A DNA stretch of 64,000 nucleotides from positions 1,509,991-1,573,990 of the forward strand of contig JAEVLN010000012.1 in the NCBI GenBank assembly GCA_018350325.1. Direction: 5' to 3'. The notes beneath the pieces were generated by a model. That model saw only the letters and a list, made by a program, of their open reading frames with translations, was not told the origin of the DNA and searched no databases. Every line of letters begins with the position of its first letter. Positions within the stretch are counted from its first letter, which is position 1. Shown here piece by piece: positions 1 through 20,515 of this stretch. The translations under genes and the position numbers were made by a program. The stretch is from Globodera rostochiensis. Lineage: Eukaryota > Nematoda > Chromadorea > Rhabditida > Heteroderidae.

Positions 1-516
1 GATGATCACCGGGGCACTGTGTCAAAACACACGATCCATTTTCAATTCAGAATTATCACCAACAACAACAACAAATTTTGTAAATGCATGCACACAAAAG
101 AGGACACCACCACCACCCCCAACAAAACAAACAAACGTTGTCTGCACAATGACCGCCGGCGGTTTGGACAGGCGATAGTCGGACGACGGATGCGCGTCAC
201 AAAAATTCGTCAACGCTTCAGCAATTGCCTCCATAAATATTCTACAGAAACAAAAATTGTTTTAAAAAACAAATTTTGTTTTGTTTTAAACGAACCGCAC
301 AAAACCGTTTGATGTTTTTGCCCAAAAGTCGTTCAAGAATCGTTCCCGCTGTTCCTTGCTGCCGCCCGTGTACAGAAAGGCCAAGTCAATGTCGGCGGAC
401 GCGTCAATTGCCATGCCCGAGGGAATGGAGCCGATCAGCGCCAGTCGAGAACGCCCGCCGGCGTCGCACACCGCCCGTTCCAGTTCCGCAACAACGGGAC
501 GGACTCGGGCGTGCAG
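1..516 (-). CDS. Nucleotidyltransferase-domain protein (GLD-2/terminal uridylyltransferase-like), partial
   Basis: Two minus-strand exons are visible. One runs from about 516 (after a TTTTTTCCAG acceptor) to 296 and the other from 241 to about 137; the gene then leaves the window. The first exon carries LIGSIPSGMAIDASADIDLA, a fit to the GS-x(11)-D-h-D signature of the DNA polymerase beta-like nucleotidyltransferase fold, with two candidate metal-binding Asp. The next exon (IFMEAIAEALTNFC...) joins in frame if the donor is GTTCGT at 295. Known members of this family add A or U tails to RNA in the cytoplasm or nucleus. The upstream part is unclear: an acidic/Ser-rich ORF at 890-1162 (-) may be an earlier exon. 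The central PAP-associated domain lies outside the window, so poly(A) and poly(U) polymerase cannot be told apart. Confidence 0.5.
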
Positions 517-1227
517 CTGGAAAAAGAAAATTTTGAAAAAGAAAACCCCCCCCCCCCCGGTAATGTTCAAACAGAGACGGACACGGAGACGGTCTTCCTC
601 CCAGCAGCGAAATTCGAAAATAATTTCCGCGAACCCGTGCCCATGTTCATCTACCAATCAAGCCAGGGACGTGCCCAGCAGGGAGGGAATCTCCCCATCC
701 CCCCCCTCCGAAATGAAATTTTTAGAAAAACCCCGTAGGCCGGAACCAGCCTTTTGGGTTGTTAAATTTGTCATTTTTTTGGACCAATTTTCTTAGCAAA
801 TTCGTTAAATCTTCAAAAAAAAAAAATGCACAGAAATTAAGGCAAATTCTTAAAATTAAAAATTGTTTTAAGAAAATAATGAACTAGCGCTAGACGGGAA
901 CGCCATGGCATTCATTTGCCCCTCTGAAATTGGCTACGTCCCTGCCAATTACCTCTCTGTTCCGCTCAAAACTGCCTGAACAAAATTCGGTGATCGACGC
1001 ACTGAGCTGATCAATTTCTGCCGAATATTTGCGCTTCACTTCGTTAAGCGGCAACGCCGCCGCCGCCGGCGACGACGACGACGGGGACGGCGAATCGCTG
1101 GCAAAGGCCGCCGAATGATGCAAAGGCGACACATTTTTGAACACTAAAAAATTGCTATGCAATTTTTTAATAAAATAACAAATGTTTTTTTGGGAAAAAG
1201 CCCATTCGTTCCCAAACAGTTTTACAC

Positions 1228-1304
1228 ATATATAGTCGAGCTGTTCGAGACTTGAAATTTACCGAGAATCGAGACCGAGAATCTCGAACAGCTCTATTAT
1301 ATAG
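1228..1304. repeat. Palindromic repeat of the TCTCG family
   Basis: A 13-bp perfect inverted repeat, GAGCTGTTCGAGA at 1238-1250 and its complement at 1282-1294, is flanked by TATATAG-like ends. The interior carries ACCGAGAATCGAGACCGAGA, a core also seen in the hairpin at 50,581-50,675. No coding capacity. Confidence 0.7.
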
Positions 1305-1643
1305 TAGGAAATGTGCCCCCAGGTGTACATGGAATGTCAAAACAACACATCAATTATTAATAATTTGTTAATTTTGTAAATTCCTGGACCCCCCGGGCTT
1401 TATGGAGATGTCTGGATCTGCTGATTTCAATGAAGCAAAATCCAGGCCCAGAACGGGCTCTAAATATATATATATATAAATGTGCGGGGACGAAACGGCC
1501 TCCGCTGAAATGTTTTTTTTAAATTTAAATTTGTCGCAAAATTTATTTGTTTTATGAGAGAAAGAAAAGTTTACCGGAAGAGCAAAGTCTGGGGACAGAT
1601 TTTGGCATTGGCCAAACGGGGGGCCGAAACAATGAACAGACGC

Positions 1644-2368
1644 TCAATGAGAACATTTCGGCTGTTTGTTGTTGTCCTCCGGCTTTGTGTACTGCTCGGT
1701 GTCGTCGTTGGAGCGCCAAACGCGCAGAGTCAATGAACAATTGGAACAGTCCTTTAAAAAAACAATTTTTTAACGCATTCATAAACTCAAATTTTGCAAC
1801 AATCCCCATCGGACTTGAGGACCGATCAAATTTCCGCCGAAACTCGTTAAAATTTAAACGATCGATCCGCGTTCTCGAAAAAAAGTCTCGTCGAGAATCT
1901 CGATCGGTCCGATCTCTACTGACCACCAACAGGTAGTCAAGCGCAAGCCGTTCAACAGCGTTTGCCGATACTTGATAAACGCCTCCGCAACGGCACGGCT
2001 CTTCAAATTCGGCGTCTGCGGGCGGCGCTTGGCAACAATTCAACCAAATTTCGTCAAAAATCAACTCCTTGTCTGCTCGAAGTTGTTGTTCACCAAGCCA
2101 ACAGTTGTAGTCGGCCCGTGCACTGCTGTCACTGCAAAAAGTAGACAAAAAAACATGGCGTCGTATTTAAAATTCACAACAAAATGTTCGATATAATGTA
2201 CACAGACCCCAACACTTTCCAAGCCCGGGTCAAATCCAGAAACGGGTCAAGACTTAAAGAGCCGCTTTTGTCCGGATGATATTTCCTCAACAATTGGAAA
2301 TATATTTGCTTAAGCTGTTCAGTGGACGCTGATTTTTCACAATTAAAAAGTGTGTAAAAATCGCGCAT
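1644..2368 (-). CDS. DPH4: DPH4/DNAJC24-like J-protein, diphthamide biosynthesis
   Basis: Three minus-strand exons: 2368-2208, 2131-1924 and 1751-1644. All junctions are GT-AG and phase-consistent. Exon 1 encodes a J domain, with YHPDKSG holding the HPD tripeptide that stimulates Hsp70 ATPase. Exons 2 and 3 rebuild a CSL-type zinc finger: CRCGG upstream of the second intron, then DCSNCSLTLRVW after it. A J domain followed by a CSL finger is the DPH4 arrangement. DPH4 supports the iron-sulfur steps of diphthamide formation on translation elongation factor 2. At about 158 residues the length matches the family. The reading ends KQPKCSH-stop. The second intron contains a TCTCG-type repeat near 1860-1925. 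Confidence 0.85.
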
Positions 2369-3405
2369 AAAAGCAAATATGCAAATGCTTATAGCTTTTA
2401 GAAAAAAACATTAAAAATAACAATTCTTCAAATTCCAAAAAAAAAAATTGGTTAATTTACCAAAATTAATGAATTAATGGAATGTTTCCAGCACAAATTT
2501 TTTATCCAACGGAAAAAGAACCAAAACCATTCATTTACACGGAAAGTACACATCGTTTGTTCCCCACTTTACAAAAAGATACACACAAAAAGATCATCAA
2601 AATCGTTGAGAAAGAGCGATGGAAAAAAAGCGAAGACAGCAAAAAAACAAAACAAAAAAAACATGAACAGTTTCAGGGAGATGGTCAATGGTCAAAGCCG
2701 ACGACGCCAGCGTGTTCATTTGGTGAAAATGTTTCAATGTTTTCTATGGACGAGAGAATAGCAGCAACAAGCACAAATTATGGTGTTGGGAAGAATGGAG
2801 AAGCCAAACTGATCGATCGATTGATCGGATGTTTGTTGCACATTGAAAACGTGAAAACCAAGTTTTGAAGTTGAAAAGCGAATACAATGTGAAAAAATGA
2901 AAAACAAAGAGAGAGAGGGGACTGTTGATAATTTGGTTGATTAGGCGGTGAAATACAAAAGTACAAAAAGAGAATAGAGAGGAGAGAGTATAGTAATTAA
3001 CATAGAGTTGTTGTTGTTGTTACTGACAAGAAAAGAAGTGCCAATTATCACGAAATACCAAAAAAATAATATTAAAACAAAAAAAAAGAGGAAAAAAACA
3101 AACAATGGAAATGATGCTTATGAAGGAGGGAACACAATCAGTACAAATAAAGCTGATCAGCGAACGAATAGAGACGGACGGATGACGGAGAGCACTGTTA
3201 GGGGGGGGGGGGGGGGAGGGCAGTGCAAAAATGAGCGTGTCCATTGTCCATTTTTTGTAATTGTCGTCTGCTGCTGGTGGTAGTGGTGGTTCCATCCCGT
3301 GATCATCCTACAAATTGTTCCTAAACGTTTGTCCAACACGTCCAACATGCGCGGTGCTGCCAGCAGTTTGTTGAACAACACCAACGACGCACCAAAAACT
3401 CCCCA
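2369..3405. other. Intergenic, no gene seen
   Basis: Between DPH4 and the 3' end of KDM5. AT-rich and purine-rich, with a (TTG)n run near 3008 and a G homopolymer of about 18 at 3199-3216. Open frames here are A-rich with biased composition and no domain. The right end is probably the 3' UTR of the KDM5 gene. Confidence 0.5.
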
Positions 3406-11833
<8,428 letters not shown>

Positions 11834-12784
11834 CCGTCCGTTTTCGTATTTTCCGAGCCGACGCTGCTGATCGAAGAAAAAGTGACGGTTATAATAATAA
11901 TCGAGTCGCGCGTCCGATAGCCAGCTCAAAGAAAAAAACAACAAAATTTATCCAACCAACAAAAATAATGTGTCCAACAACAGGTTATGGGGGAGTTCTC
12001 GTTCAGTCGCAAACCCAACTACCCCCGGACTGAGCTGGCCGAATCCAGTCCAACTACCTACTCTAAAAGTTAAAAATGCGGCAAATCAATTCTTTTAAAG
12101 AAAAAATCAATTTTACAATTAGAAATGGAAAAATCAGTTCAGTTTACGACACTTTTGACCAATTTTTTTGTGTAAAACAAAATATAAAATTGTTTAGTTT
12201 TCGGACGGGCGATTCGCCCGATTTTGAAAGGGCTCCGTGCTAAATTGACATTATCCCCATCGCTAATTTGTAAGCTTTTCCGGCTATACCCCCGGAACAC
12301 AAAGACCAAAGAAGGCTTTATGTATTGATTGATTTAAATGGCAAAACAACGAAAATTAAAGTGTGAATTATTGATTTTAAAAAACGTCGCAATTTTTTTT
12401 TCAACATGAACAGCGAGCGAATCCGATCAAGACTTAATTAGACTATTTAATCAGTTTTATGCAACAATAAATGGAAGAAAAATCAGATGAGGAAAAATGG
12501 AAAATAACAATTTTTACGTTTTTTATCATCAATCACCGGTAATTATCGTTAATAGCACTCAATTCACATAATTTTAAAAAACAGCAAAATGCCATCAAAT
12601 AATTTCGGCTTAAGTGTGGGAGGACTCGTTCCCCCTTAAATTATCGGTTCCTCAACAACGGACGACGGCACAACGTCCACATCATCGACGGAGGACTCAA
12701 ATAAGGACGAAGTTACAGCACTAAAACAGCAAAAGGCACATTCATTCATTCCCCCAAAAGTCAGCCCCCCCCCCCCTAAAATGG
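11834..12784. other. Intergenic, no gene seen
   Basis: Between the KDM5 5' end and the MSH4 stop. AT-rich, with one C-run near 12,765. An upstream non-coding or short coding exon of KDM5 could lie here, but I could not define one. Confidence 0.4.
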
Positions 12785-15700
12785 TCACCAATTCTCTTTA
12801 GCCTTCCGAATTCGTTCGGCCAATTCCCGCGCTTCCTTGATGATTTTGTCGGGAAATGTCGCCAGTTCAGCCAATTCCAAGCCTAAAATGTAAAAACGTT
12901 AACCTGATGGAGGGAAGGCCATTAGTAACGATGGCGCATTTCATTATTCAATTTTTAAAGAAGGAAATTAAAATTTTAAAAAAATTTCGAATTCAGTTAA
13001 AGCCCAAAGTTGGAGCAGCAGAAAACTGCCGGTGCCGGAAAATTTGTCAGAGTCAAAAATTGCATTTCCCCCAGCACTGGTTCAGCTTTTAAGCATTTTA
13101 CCATATAAGGGGCCTTCATACGGTCCGGTGTGGAGCTTCGGTGACGGCATGAGAATCTCCAGTCTGGTCGTCGGGTCGACTCGCGAGACGGAAGTGAAGT
13201 GATAACTCAATTTGTCTCAATGTCATTCATTTTCATGACATTTGGGGGGAGGGGGGGGGTCTGTTTAACAAGAAGCTCACTTCTTCACAATGTCCGGGTA
13301 GTTCAACGCCAGGTGCGCCATGTCCAAGAAATGTGTGGCGAAAAGCACAAAAGCCTATAAAAAAAGTCGCAAAAGATTAATCAAATGGGTAAAGCATTCC
13401 AAAATAATCACCCCCGTGGAAAGCAAACGCTCACAAATCGCGTAACAAATGCCAATGCCTTCTTCGGTGGAAGTGCCTGAATAAACATCATTGGAAAAGA
13501 GAAACAAATTCAAGACGTTCACTCACTTCTGGCCAGTTCGTCCACGATGATCAACGACGTTTCGTTCGCATTTTGCAATATCACCGCCATTTCGGACATA
13601 TGAAAGACAAAAGTTGAGTTCAAGATCAAGTTAATATGGGAAAAGAAGTGAACCTCCACCGCAAAACCGGACAAATTTTGCACCAAATTGTCGTTGTGGC
13701 CAACCCGCGAAAAAATGCGTGTCATCGGCACAAATGTTGCCGTTTCGGCAGGGACCATACAGCCCATTTGGGCCAATATTTGCAGCATACAAACTTGACG
13801 CTAAACTCGCCCCGGGGGGAAGAAACCGGTTAGATCAACAACAATAAACAACAACTCTTCCAATTACCATGTAAGTGCTCTTTCCCGCCTAAAAAGGTGA
13901 AAACAAATATGCATTGGGTACAAAATTATTGAAATAAAAAATGGATATTTTTTTAGTTAAACTTCATTTACAAATTAGATCAGTTTTTAAAGGTCACCGG
14001 ATTGGAAATTTGGAGTTAAACAAAGCAGAAATCCCCACCATGTTTGGACCTGCGATGACCGCAAAACGCGACTCAGCGTGGGAGGCAAACTGAAAGCGTA
14101 CACCATCAATTAATTGCAAAAATGGCACAAATTTTACCGTATTGTTTGGCACAACGTCCTTCCGATAGTCCAAAATTGGATGGCGCCCTTGCACAATTGA
14201 AAGCTCTTTGCCAAAGCTTGGACGAACTTTGAGCGAGTAATTTTTTTGACAAATTTTCGGATGGTTTTTTCTTCTTACCGGTCTGCACCCGGCTGCAATA
14301 GCATGCCAATGCCGCGTAATAGTCGAACAGGGAGACCAACTCGGCACATTTGTAGAGGGCGGGAATGTACTCGCGAATTGAGGCGATCAGTTGGTCAAGC
14401 ACCAAATTGCTCTTTTGCAGAATTTCATTCTCGGATTGGAGGAGTCGGTCTGTGGTGTGTTCGGTTGTTAAAATTTGTTTAATTTACACGGAAAGAATGG
14501 GGAGGGTGAGGTGAGGGGCACCGGTGCGTTCAATAAATCCCAAAACCGAGCCAAATAACGGCTTCAATTTCACGTTTCTGGAGATGTTCGGCCGTAACGA
14601 TAGGGAATTTCAAACTGACCGTTGTATTTGATCAAGTCCCGGGTGGTGAACGTGAGGGACGCCTTGTTGAACACGACTTGGATGCACTGCTGGGGCAAAT
14701 TGATGCTGTACGGGTCGTTGGCGTGCAGTGAAAAGTGGTAACCGCGGGACTGGGAGTAGCACAACTGCGCTCCCGGAATGTCGTTTATCTCGACCGCGCC
14801 GAACTCTGAACAACAAACAGAACGATCAACAAAAAAAATGGTAGATGAAATGCACTGACCAACAATTCGGGCAACCAACTCCTGATAGGTCCGTCGGGCC
14901 AAATCGAGCAGTACATGTTGCGATTCAGCAACCGCAAACAGAATCTGGTCCTTGGACGACGCAGCCACCAAACCCTTCCGTTTACGCGTGGTCAATTCGG
15001 GCGAGATTTTGTCGTTGACAAACTCAGCGATTGCTTGAAGACGACAGTCGTCCAATCTCTGCAATTTCGAAAGCCCACAAATTGAAGACGTACAAGGAAG
15101 GGACCTACGCTTTTGGTCTGTATGAAAAATGAGGACTTCGAGCGGCCAATCACTTCAGAGAGTTGTTTGATTGCGTCAAGCAGCCTTTTCAGTTCAATAA
15201 CCTCAAATTTTTCGTGGAAAGTGATAACAAATTGCATTTTGTAAAGGAACTTGAATGATTTTGTTGCGAATCACCCGCTTTGAATCCTCACGGCTGGCGT
15301 TCTGTTCAACATTGATGAACGTACACAACGAAATTAACTGTTGAAGATCGTGCAGATTTGAAAGGATCGACCGAATTCTGTCGCACATCTGTAAACAGTC
15401 CATGGAACATTTACATTTATGTGGGAGGAAAAGGGGGCAAAAAAGTAAGATTCAAATTTAAAATAAAATTTGAGAGGGATTGACGATGTCGAAATTGTGG
15501 GGAGAGTTCCCAAAAATGCAATATAATGAATTAAAAAAATTGTAAACTTTCTGTCAGGATCCGGTGGGGTAGCCATGGAATTTTGGTGTTAAAAAAATAA
15601 AGTTTTTGAGAAAAAATGACTCAAGTTCCACTGCCCACTGACATACCGCCTGGTTCTTCACCAACTCCTGCACAATGTCCAGGCGCGTGTTGATGATCTC

Positions 15701-16881
15701 CACGGAAGCGGACGGCTGCAGAAGAAAACTCCGCAGCGTCCTCGTCCCGCCCCGTGTGAGACAGCAATTCAGAATCTCAAACAGAGAGTTCGGGTTGCCC
15801 TTCTTCGGCAACATGTCCAAATGGATCAAATCCAAGCTGTCCCAACTGTTCACATCTGAACAGTGGGGAATTAATTAAATTATGCAAAGAGACAAACAAA
15901 AACCTTATTTTAAAAATCAACCAAAAACCCCAAAAGCGTTCAAAACTAATTTTGTTTTTACAATTTTTCGAAACATACCGATTAAACAAGAATCCTCCAC
16001 CGCTTCATAAGTGACCTTGAGTGAATTGTGAGCGTACAAAATGTTCTAAATATTTCCATTAAATGTAAAAAATTCTTTGACAACGGCTGACCTGGATGTA
16101 TTCGACATATTTGATTAGACCGGCAGCGGCGCCCATGCAAAAATACTTTTTGAACACTGACGAGTCGACGTTTGAGCACTCCTCCACGTTCAGTTTGGTC
16201 ACCAAATCGATGCCCATTGCGTCGTTGAAGTAGCGGCGTTGGAGCGTCGTCACGTGCGCCTTTGGACAAGTGTTACGCAACATGTCCAAGAGGGTCAGAC
16301 GGGCGCCGGACTTCTCATTCTCCTCCGGCAAAATCACCTGAACAGAACGGAAGTTCGGGTTGCACCCCATTAACAAAGGAATTATTTCGTGTTATTACTT
16401 CAACAACTTCGCAAAGACTAAGCCGAATGCGCAGCAGCGTGTACGAGTTGGTGTCCACAAATTGGCACAGTGTGAGTTCGGAGTGCCGGATGTCCATTGA
16501 TGCCATTCCTGCAACGGATGAATGAACAATAAAAACAGAGACCAAACAGAACCAATTTGGCCACGATTGTTCCCTTTTCCTTCAATGATGGCTTAAAATG
16601 ACATTTTTAATTATTATCCGTTGCTCTAAAAACGGTTGCTTACCAACTAACGTCATGCTGCTCAACGAAATGGATGTCATATTCCTGCCGCTTCTGTTGA
16701 ACGACGGACTTTTGTTGTTGAAGCTGTACTTGGGCTCATTTGTTTTGTTTCTGTTGTTGAGGTCCATTTTCGGATTTTTGGCGCCGCTTTTGCTAGCATT
16801 GACCGGCGCCAAGTTCCTCTTGAAGGCATTTGAACTGCTTGACAAGAAGTTCAACGACGGTCCAGTCGTATACAGATCCAT
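12785..16881 (-). CDS. msh4 (him-14): MutS homologue MSH4, meiotic crossover factor
   Basis: Start ATG at 16,881 (MDLYTTGPSLNF), stop TGA at 12,785, about a dozen small exons. The Ser/Asn/Lys-rich N-terminus runs straight into a MutS connector (VGMASMDIRHSELTLC) with no mismatch-recognition domain I, as expected for MSH4. Core and clamp exons follow (LDMLPKKGNPNSLFEI; GTRTLRSFLLQPSASVEI). The ATPase has FAVIAGPNMVG (Walker A start, split by an intron), SLIIVDELARS (Walker B) and the MSH4-diagnostic GTSTEEGIGICYAICERLLS, then AFVLFATHFLDMAHLALNY. The last exon is a helix ending KAKENW. MSH4 pairs with MSH5 to stabilise meiotic recombination intermediates. A family-based alternative, MSH5, fits less well at the TSTEEGIGICYA block. 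Confidence 0.9.
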
Positions 16882-17673
16882 TGTTGCTGCAATTCTATGA
16901 ATGCAGGAGTTATTAAGGCAAACCACCTAATCCAATAAAGATTCGAGAAAAGGGAGATGATTTACATACAGAACCCAGGAATGCCATACAAATAAAAAAC
17001 AAAACAGTTACACAATATAAAACTTAACGCAGGAACCATTATGGGTCAAACCCGCGTTTGGGCCCCAGGGACGCCACCCTAATTTGTAAGCTAAAAAGTG
17101 AGAGCTAAAACGGTTTTTTGAATCGATTGAAATTTTTGAAAATTAAGGAAAAAAACGACGAATGTAGGCAAAATGTCAACAAAATACGAAACGCCAAAAA
17201 TTGCAAAAAAAAAACTTTTAAATTAAACCTCCGGCCGAAATCATTATTTTCACATCGGAGTGAAGCAGCCCCTTTTGGCGCACAAATCTACTTTACTTGT
17301 TTCACTACAAAAAATCAAAAAAAAAGATTGATAGTGTGTTAAAATAATAAAAATGAAGGGATTCACAACCTAATAATAAAAATGAAGGGATTAACAACCT
17401 AAAAAATGCCCTCAGCGTTCTACTTTCCCACACCAAAATAAAATAAAAAAAGAATTGAGTTTAACAAAAATTTAAGACAACATGCTGAAATGAGCTGCTC
17501 CTTGACCCCCCCCCCCCCTCCCCCCTCTACTTCTCATATCCCCCCCCCCTTCACAATTTTCACAAATGTTACAACTAGTATCATCAGCGAACAGAAACTG
17601 CTGAATTTAAAAACAAAAATATTTTCGCCTGACCATTGATTTAATGTAAAGTGATTTCCCCATCCCCGTCCAG
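16882..17673. other. Intergenic with short repeats
   Basis: No gene supported. A tandem duplication of 27-30 bp (AATAATAAAAATGAAGGGAT core) lies at about 17,343-17,402. Near 17,054 GTTTGGGCCCCAGGGAC matches the terminal repeat of the MITE at 42,546. A pyrimidine block of C/T homopolymers lies at 17,505-17,550. Confidence 0.5.
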
Positions 17674-18331
17674 CGAAACTGAAAAATGACCAACAGTTTC
17701 GTCCTATCGGACCGGTCGGCGTTCTCATCAACGCCTTCGAGCTGAATTTGAGGGAGGCGCCCGAGAAAGTTTGGTGGGTCCAATTCCGAAATAAGAGAAT
17801 CTTCAGTTCGCAAAATTTGGCACTTTTAGGTGGGGCTGAGCGAGCGCAGCCGTTCCTACCTCAGAAGCGGATGCGAACGTATTAAGGCGTTTCTGATGGC
17901 AGATGGAAGAAGTCGAAGTAAGGAACGTGCGCGTCACGGAGCCTGGAGGAGACCGGTCGGTGTGTCAGTTCTTGGAGCTGTTGAGCACTCAGAGAATGCA
18001 TGATAGGTGAGTGGCTGTGGAGTATCATTTTTATTTCATTTTATTCAGGAATGAGCATTTTGTCTTCGGCAATCGAATGTTTGAGAAGAACAGCGTTGTG
18101 ACATTGCAGGGTGATCCGCGCATTTGCAAGGATGGCATGCAAAAGAACGTGCGCTTTGTCGGTGTCAATCCCAACAATAGCTCGGCCATCATTCAACTGG
18201 ACGGTCTGTTGAATTGCACCCAAAGCAAAAGAACAATTTTGAATTTCAGCTAAGAAATCGGCTTTCTTCCCGGCCATGTCCGTCATCGATTTTGTCGGAC
18301 GGTTCATCAATTCAAATACGAACACAATCGA
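17674..18331 (+). pseudogene. Argonaute-like 5' fragment (N-terminal and linker region), truncated
   Basis: Plus-strand exons resemble the start of an Argonaute protein. The first (about 17,674-17,826) reads FRPIGPVGVLINAFELNL, like the N domain. The second ends FLELLSTQRMHDR before GTGAGT at 18,007. The third, after ATTCAG, reads HFVFGNRMFEKNSVVTLQGD and later GMQKNVRFVGVNPNNSSAI, then SVIDFVGRFIN. Argonautes bind small RNAs. Only the N/L1-like part is present: no PAZ core, MID or PIWI follows. Around 18,331 the sequence switches abruptly into a copy of the SNF5 gene. It is therefore probably a relic. The assignment rests on motif resemblance only. Confidence 0.45.
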
Positions 18332-18590
18332 AAACGATGACAAGCTGATTACGCCTGAGATGGTCGCCGAGATTCTGTGCGAAGGTTTTTTTTATTCATT
18401 CACTTCCAACCGACTGGCATATTCTTCTAATTGGAGAAAATAAAAAATAAAAAAACAAATAACGCCTCCACTGAATGATCAGGCAACCAGTCCCTGGTTG
18501 GTAATGCTTTCTTCCCCTATTTTTTGGGAGTTTTTCTTCGGAATTTTGCTCGGAAATTTCTTTTTTCAAACATAAATGGATCCGTTCAGT
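18332..18590 (+). pseudogene. SNF5/SMARCB1 gene fragment (inverted copy of part of 30.4-29.9 kb)
   Basis: GACAAGCTGATTACGCCTGA and the following bases repeat the SNF5 exon at about 30.38-30.33 kb in opposite orientation, encoding [15 protein letters not shown]. The copy includes the intron after it (parent and copy share CTAATTGGAGAAAAT) and, after a deletion, the piece encoding [10 protein letters not shown] found at about 29.96 kb. Because intron sequence is kept, it arose by DNA duplication, not from mRNA. It has no start, stop or full domain. Confidence 0.8.
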
Positions 18591-19370
18591 GAAGACGTCG
18601 GTGAGGCGGAGGACGACGAGTCGCACTCCGAGGCTGGCAGCGACGACTTTGTGAGTGAAAAACAACAAAGTTTTTGCCAAGCCAAATTTTTGTATGCAAA
18701 TTAAACGAAAAGCATCAATTGGCGCGAGAAATGATATTTTTTTCAAATTTTGCCCCTTGTTCAGACTGATTCTGTTTCTTCAACCGGTGCTGTTGCTTTA
18801 CAACAGCACATCGTCAAGGCGGACGACGATGTTGTGGCAATGGAGAATGTGCAACAACAGTCATCATTGTCGTCCAATTCCTCGCCATGCACGGATGGCC
18901 TCCCTTCAACCTCAGCATCACAACCAAGCAGTTCAGCAACAAACACAGCATTATTGACCTCATCCTCAGCAGAGAAGGTACGCCTTCAGCAGCATCAGCT
19001 GAACAAATTATTCTCCAGCACAGCGCGTCTCCGCTCTTCGCCACGTATGTTTGATGCCTTAAGCCCGGTCTCATTTCAATTTTTTGTTTTGTTAGCTCTG
19101 GAACCGTCATTGTCAACGTTGAAGCCGGACCTCATCGACCTGACGTTGGAAGACAATGGCCACAACGATGACGAGAAGAGATCGGAAATTTCTGAGCGGA
19201 CTGATGACCATGATGATGACTCGGATTGATATTTGATGTTTTATTGTTTGCTTGCCTCCCAATAATTACATTACTTGCTCTTAACACACATTGTTCGTTC
19301 AGACCATTGAATATTCATTTTCACTCATATATCTAACAAATTTTGACTTTTACTTGAAACACCGGAAACG
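18591..19370 (+). pseudogene. Fragment of the acidic SIM-motif gene (inverted copy of about 27.6-26.4 kb)
   Basis: The copy begins with GAAGACGTCGGTGAGGCGGA, matching the 27.59 kb exon. It keeps the intron with GTGAGT and TTCAG ends, and repeats the exon encoding VALQQHIVKADDDVVAMEN and PDLIDLTLEDNG. It stops early: after DDDSD a TGA (19,228-19,230) replaces the long acidic tail of the parent. The sequence after it matches the spacer between this gene and WDR82 in the parent locus (ATTTTCACTCAT near 19,318 against 26,35x). Differences include small insertions such as an extra SA before QPSSSA. Confidence 0.8.
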
Positions 19371-19800
19371 ATACTAAAACGAATTTACATTCAGCTCCTT
19401 ACTCGTCACTTCATCGACAGACGATTCAATCATTGTGTACGACTGCAACAGCGGCACCAAAAGCGGTCAGTGAACAGCAAGAAGTACAGCGTTGATTTGA
19501 TCTATTTTGCGCACACAAAAACGGACGCCATCCACGCGTCGACCAAAATTGACCGTGAGTAATCCAAATTCGGGTTGTTCTCCGACCCTTTGGGGTGGGA
19601 AAGTCGGGGTTCTTCGAAGTCAACATGTCGGGGGTTTTTCGGGGATGGCATGTCGGGGGTGAGGCCCAAAAGGGGTCGGGGAGCAACGTTAGTTGAAACA
19701 AAACATAAACGTTTTGAGCAAAAAGATATTAAACACAATTTCAGACACCATTCGTTACCTGTCCCTGTACGACAACAAATACTTGCGCTACTTCCAGTGA
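19371..19800 (+). pseudogene. WDR82 exon 2-3 fragment (inverted copy of about 25.8-25.45 kb)
   Basis: Repeats WDR82 exon 2 ([15 protein letters not shown]) and, after an intron with GTGAGT/TTTCAG ends, exon 3 ([17 protein letters not shown]). The next codon is TGA at 19,798-19,800, where the parent has GGA. A one-base loss in exon 2 also breaks the frame. Exon 1 and the remaining WD repeats are absent. Its intron carries a divergent insertion rich in GTCGGGG (19,570-19,690). Confidence 0.8.
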
Positions 19801-20137
19801 CACACGAAATGGTGTATCAAGAGCCAAGGCGTGACGAGTTAGGGATGTTGGCGAACCTGGATGAAGTAGAGGAAGATGACGTAAAAATTTTACGAAAATT
19901 CAAAATTTTCCAAAAGTTATTTTTTTTGGCCGCAAAATCATTCAAAAAGACAAACTCAACGAAAAATCAAAAGATGATCGGATCCGGTGTTTGAAATTCG
20001 AAACGAAAATTGATTTTTAAAAAATGTTAGAATTTGCGCTGGGGTTGGGAATTGACTGAAAAGTAAGTCAGATTCGGATTCGCCGATAGGCACCGCCGGG
20101 AAAAGAATTTGAAGATTATAGGCGAATATTCAGCAAT
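19801..20137. other. Short unexplained open stretch next to the relic
   Basis: 19,806-19,880 (+) reads HEMVYQEPRRDELGMLANLD and further acidic residues before GTAAAA. It does not match the WDR82 parent beyond the stop, so another source was joined here. The rest is AT-rich with the phrase CCGATAGGCACCGCCG at 20,085, which recurs as CCGATAGGCGCCGCCG at 20,524 on the far side of the foldback element. Confidence 0.35.
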
Positions 20138-20515
20138 TTACTAGCTTGTTTCATAATTACGTTCGCTCTTGGATTTGGGTAGATTTGGGTACGCATAAGC
20201 TTCTTTGATGCGGTTCAAAAATTTTGATTTTTCCATTTGCAATACTCTTATTTGAGTAGAGAAACATGTTAGGTAAACGATCAATGTAGCTTTCCATACA
20301 GGCCTGAAAAATTCCGAAACCGGTTTGGTCGCAATTTCCGAAACCGGTTTTCTTTAAGCTCTCCGGTCTTATATCCCCTCATTTTTGGCCATTTTTCGAT
20401 AAATTTACGGAAGAAAATGACCGAAAATAGATAAATCAAAATTTTTGAACCGCTTTAAAGATACTTATGCGCATCCAAATCAAAAAGCGAACTTAATTAT
20501 GAAACGACTTAGTAA
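20138..20515. mobile_element. Foldback/MITE-like element, about 378 bp
   Basis: Two arms of about 90-100 bp are imperfect inverted complements. Left: TTACTAGCTTGTTTCATAAT through GGTTCAAAAATTTTGATTT. Right: the complement of TTACTAAGTCGTTTCATAAT through GGTTCAAAAATTTTGATTT. The centre contains two copies of TTCCGAAACCGGTTT. No ORF of note, so a non-autonomous element. The flanks share CCGATAGGCRCCGCCGRGAAAA, either a long target duplication or part of a larger unit. Confidence 0.65.

Noticed and set aside
2477..2868. Lys-rich ORFs in the DPH4-KDM5 gap
   Set aside because: A-rich composition only, no domain and no neighbouring exons.
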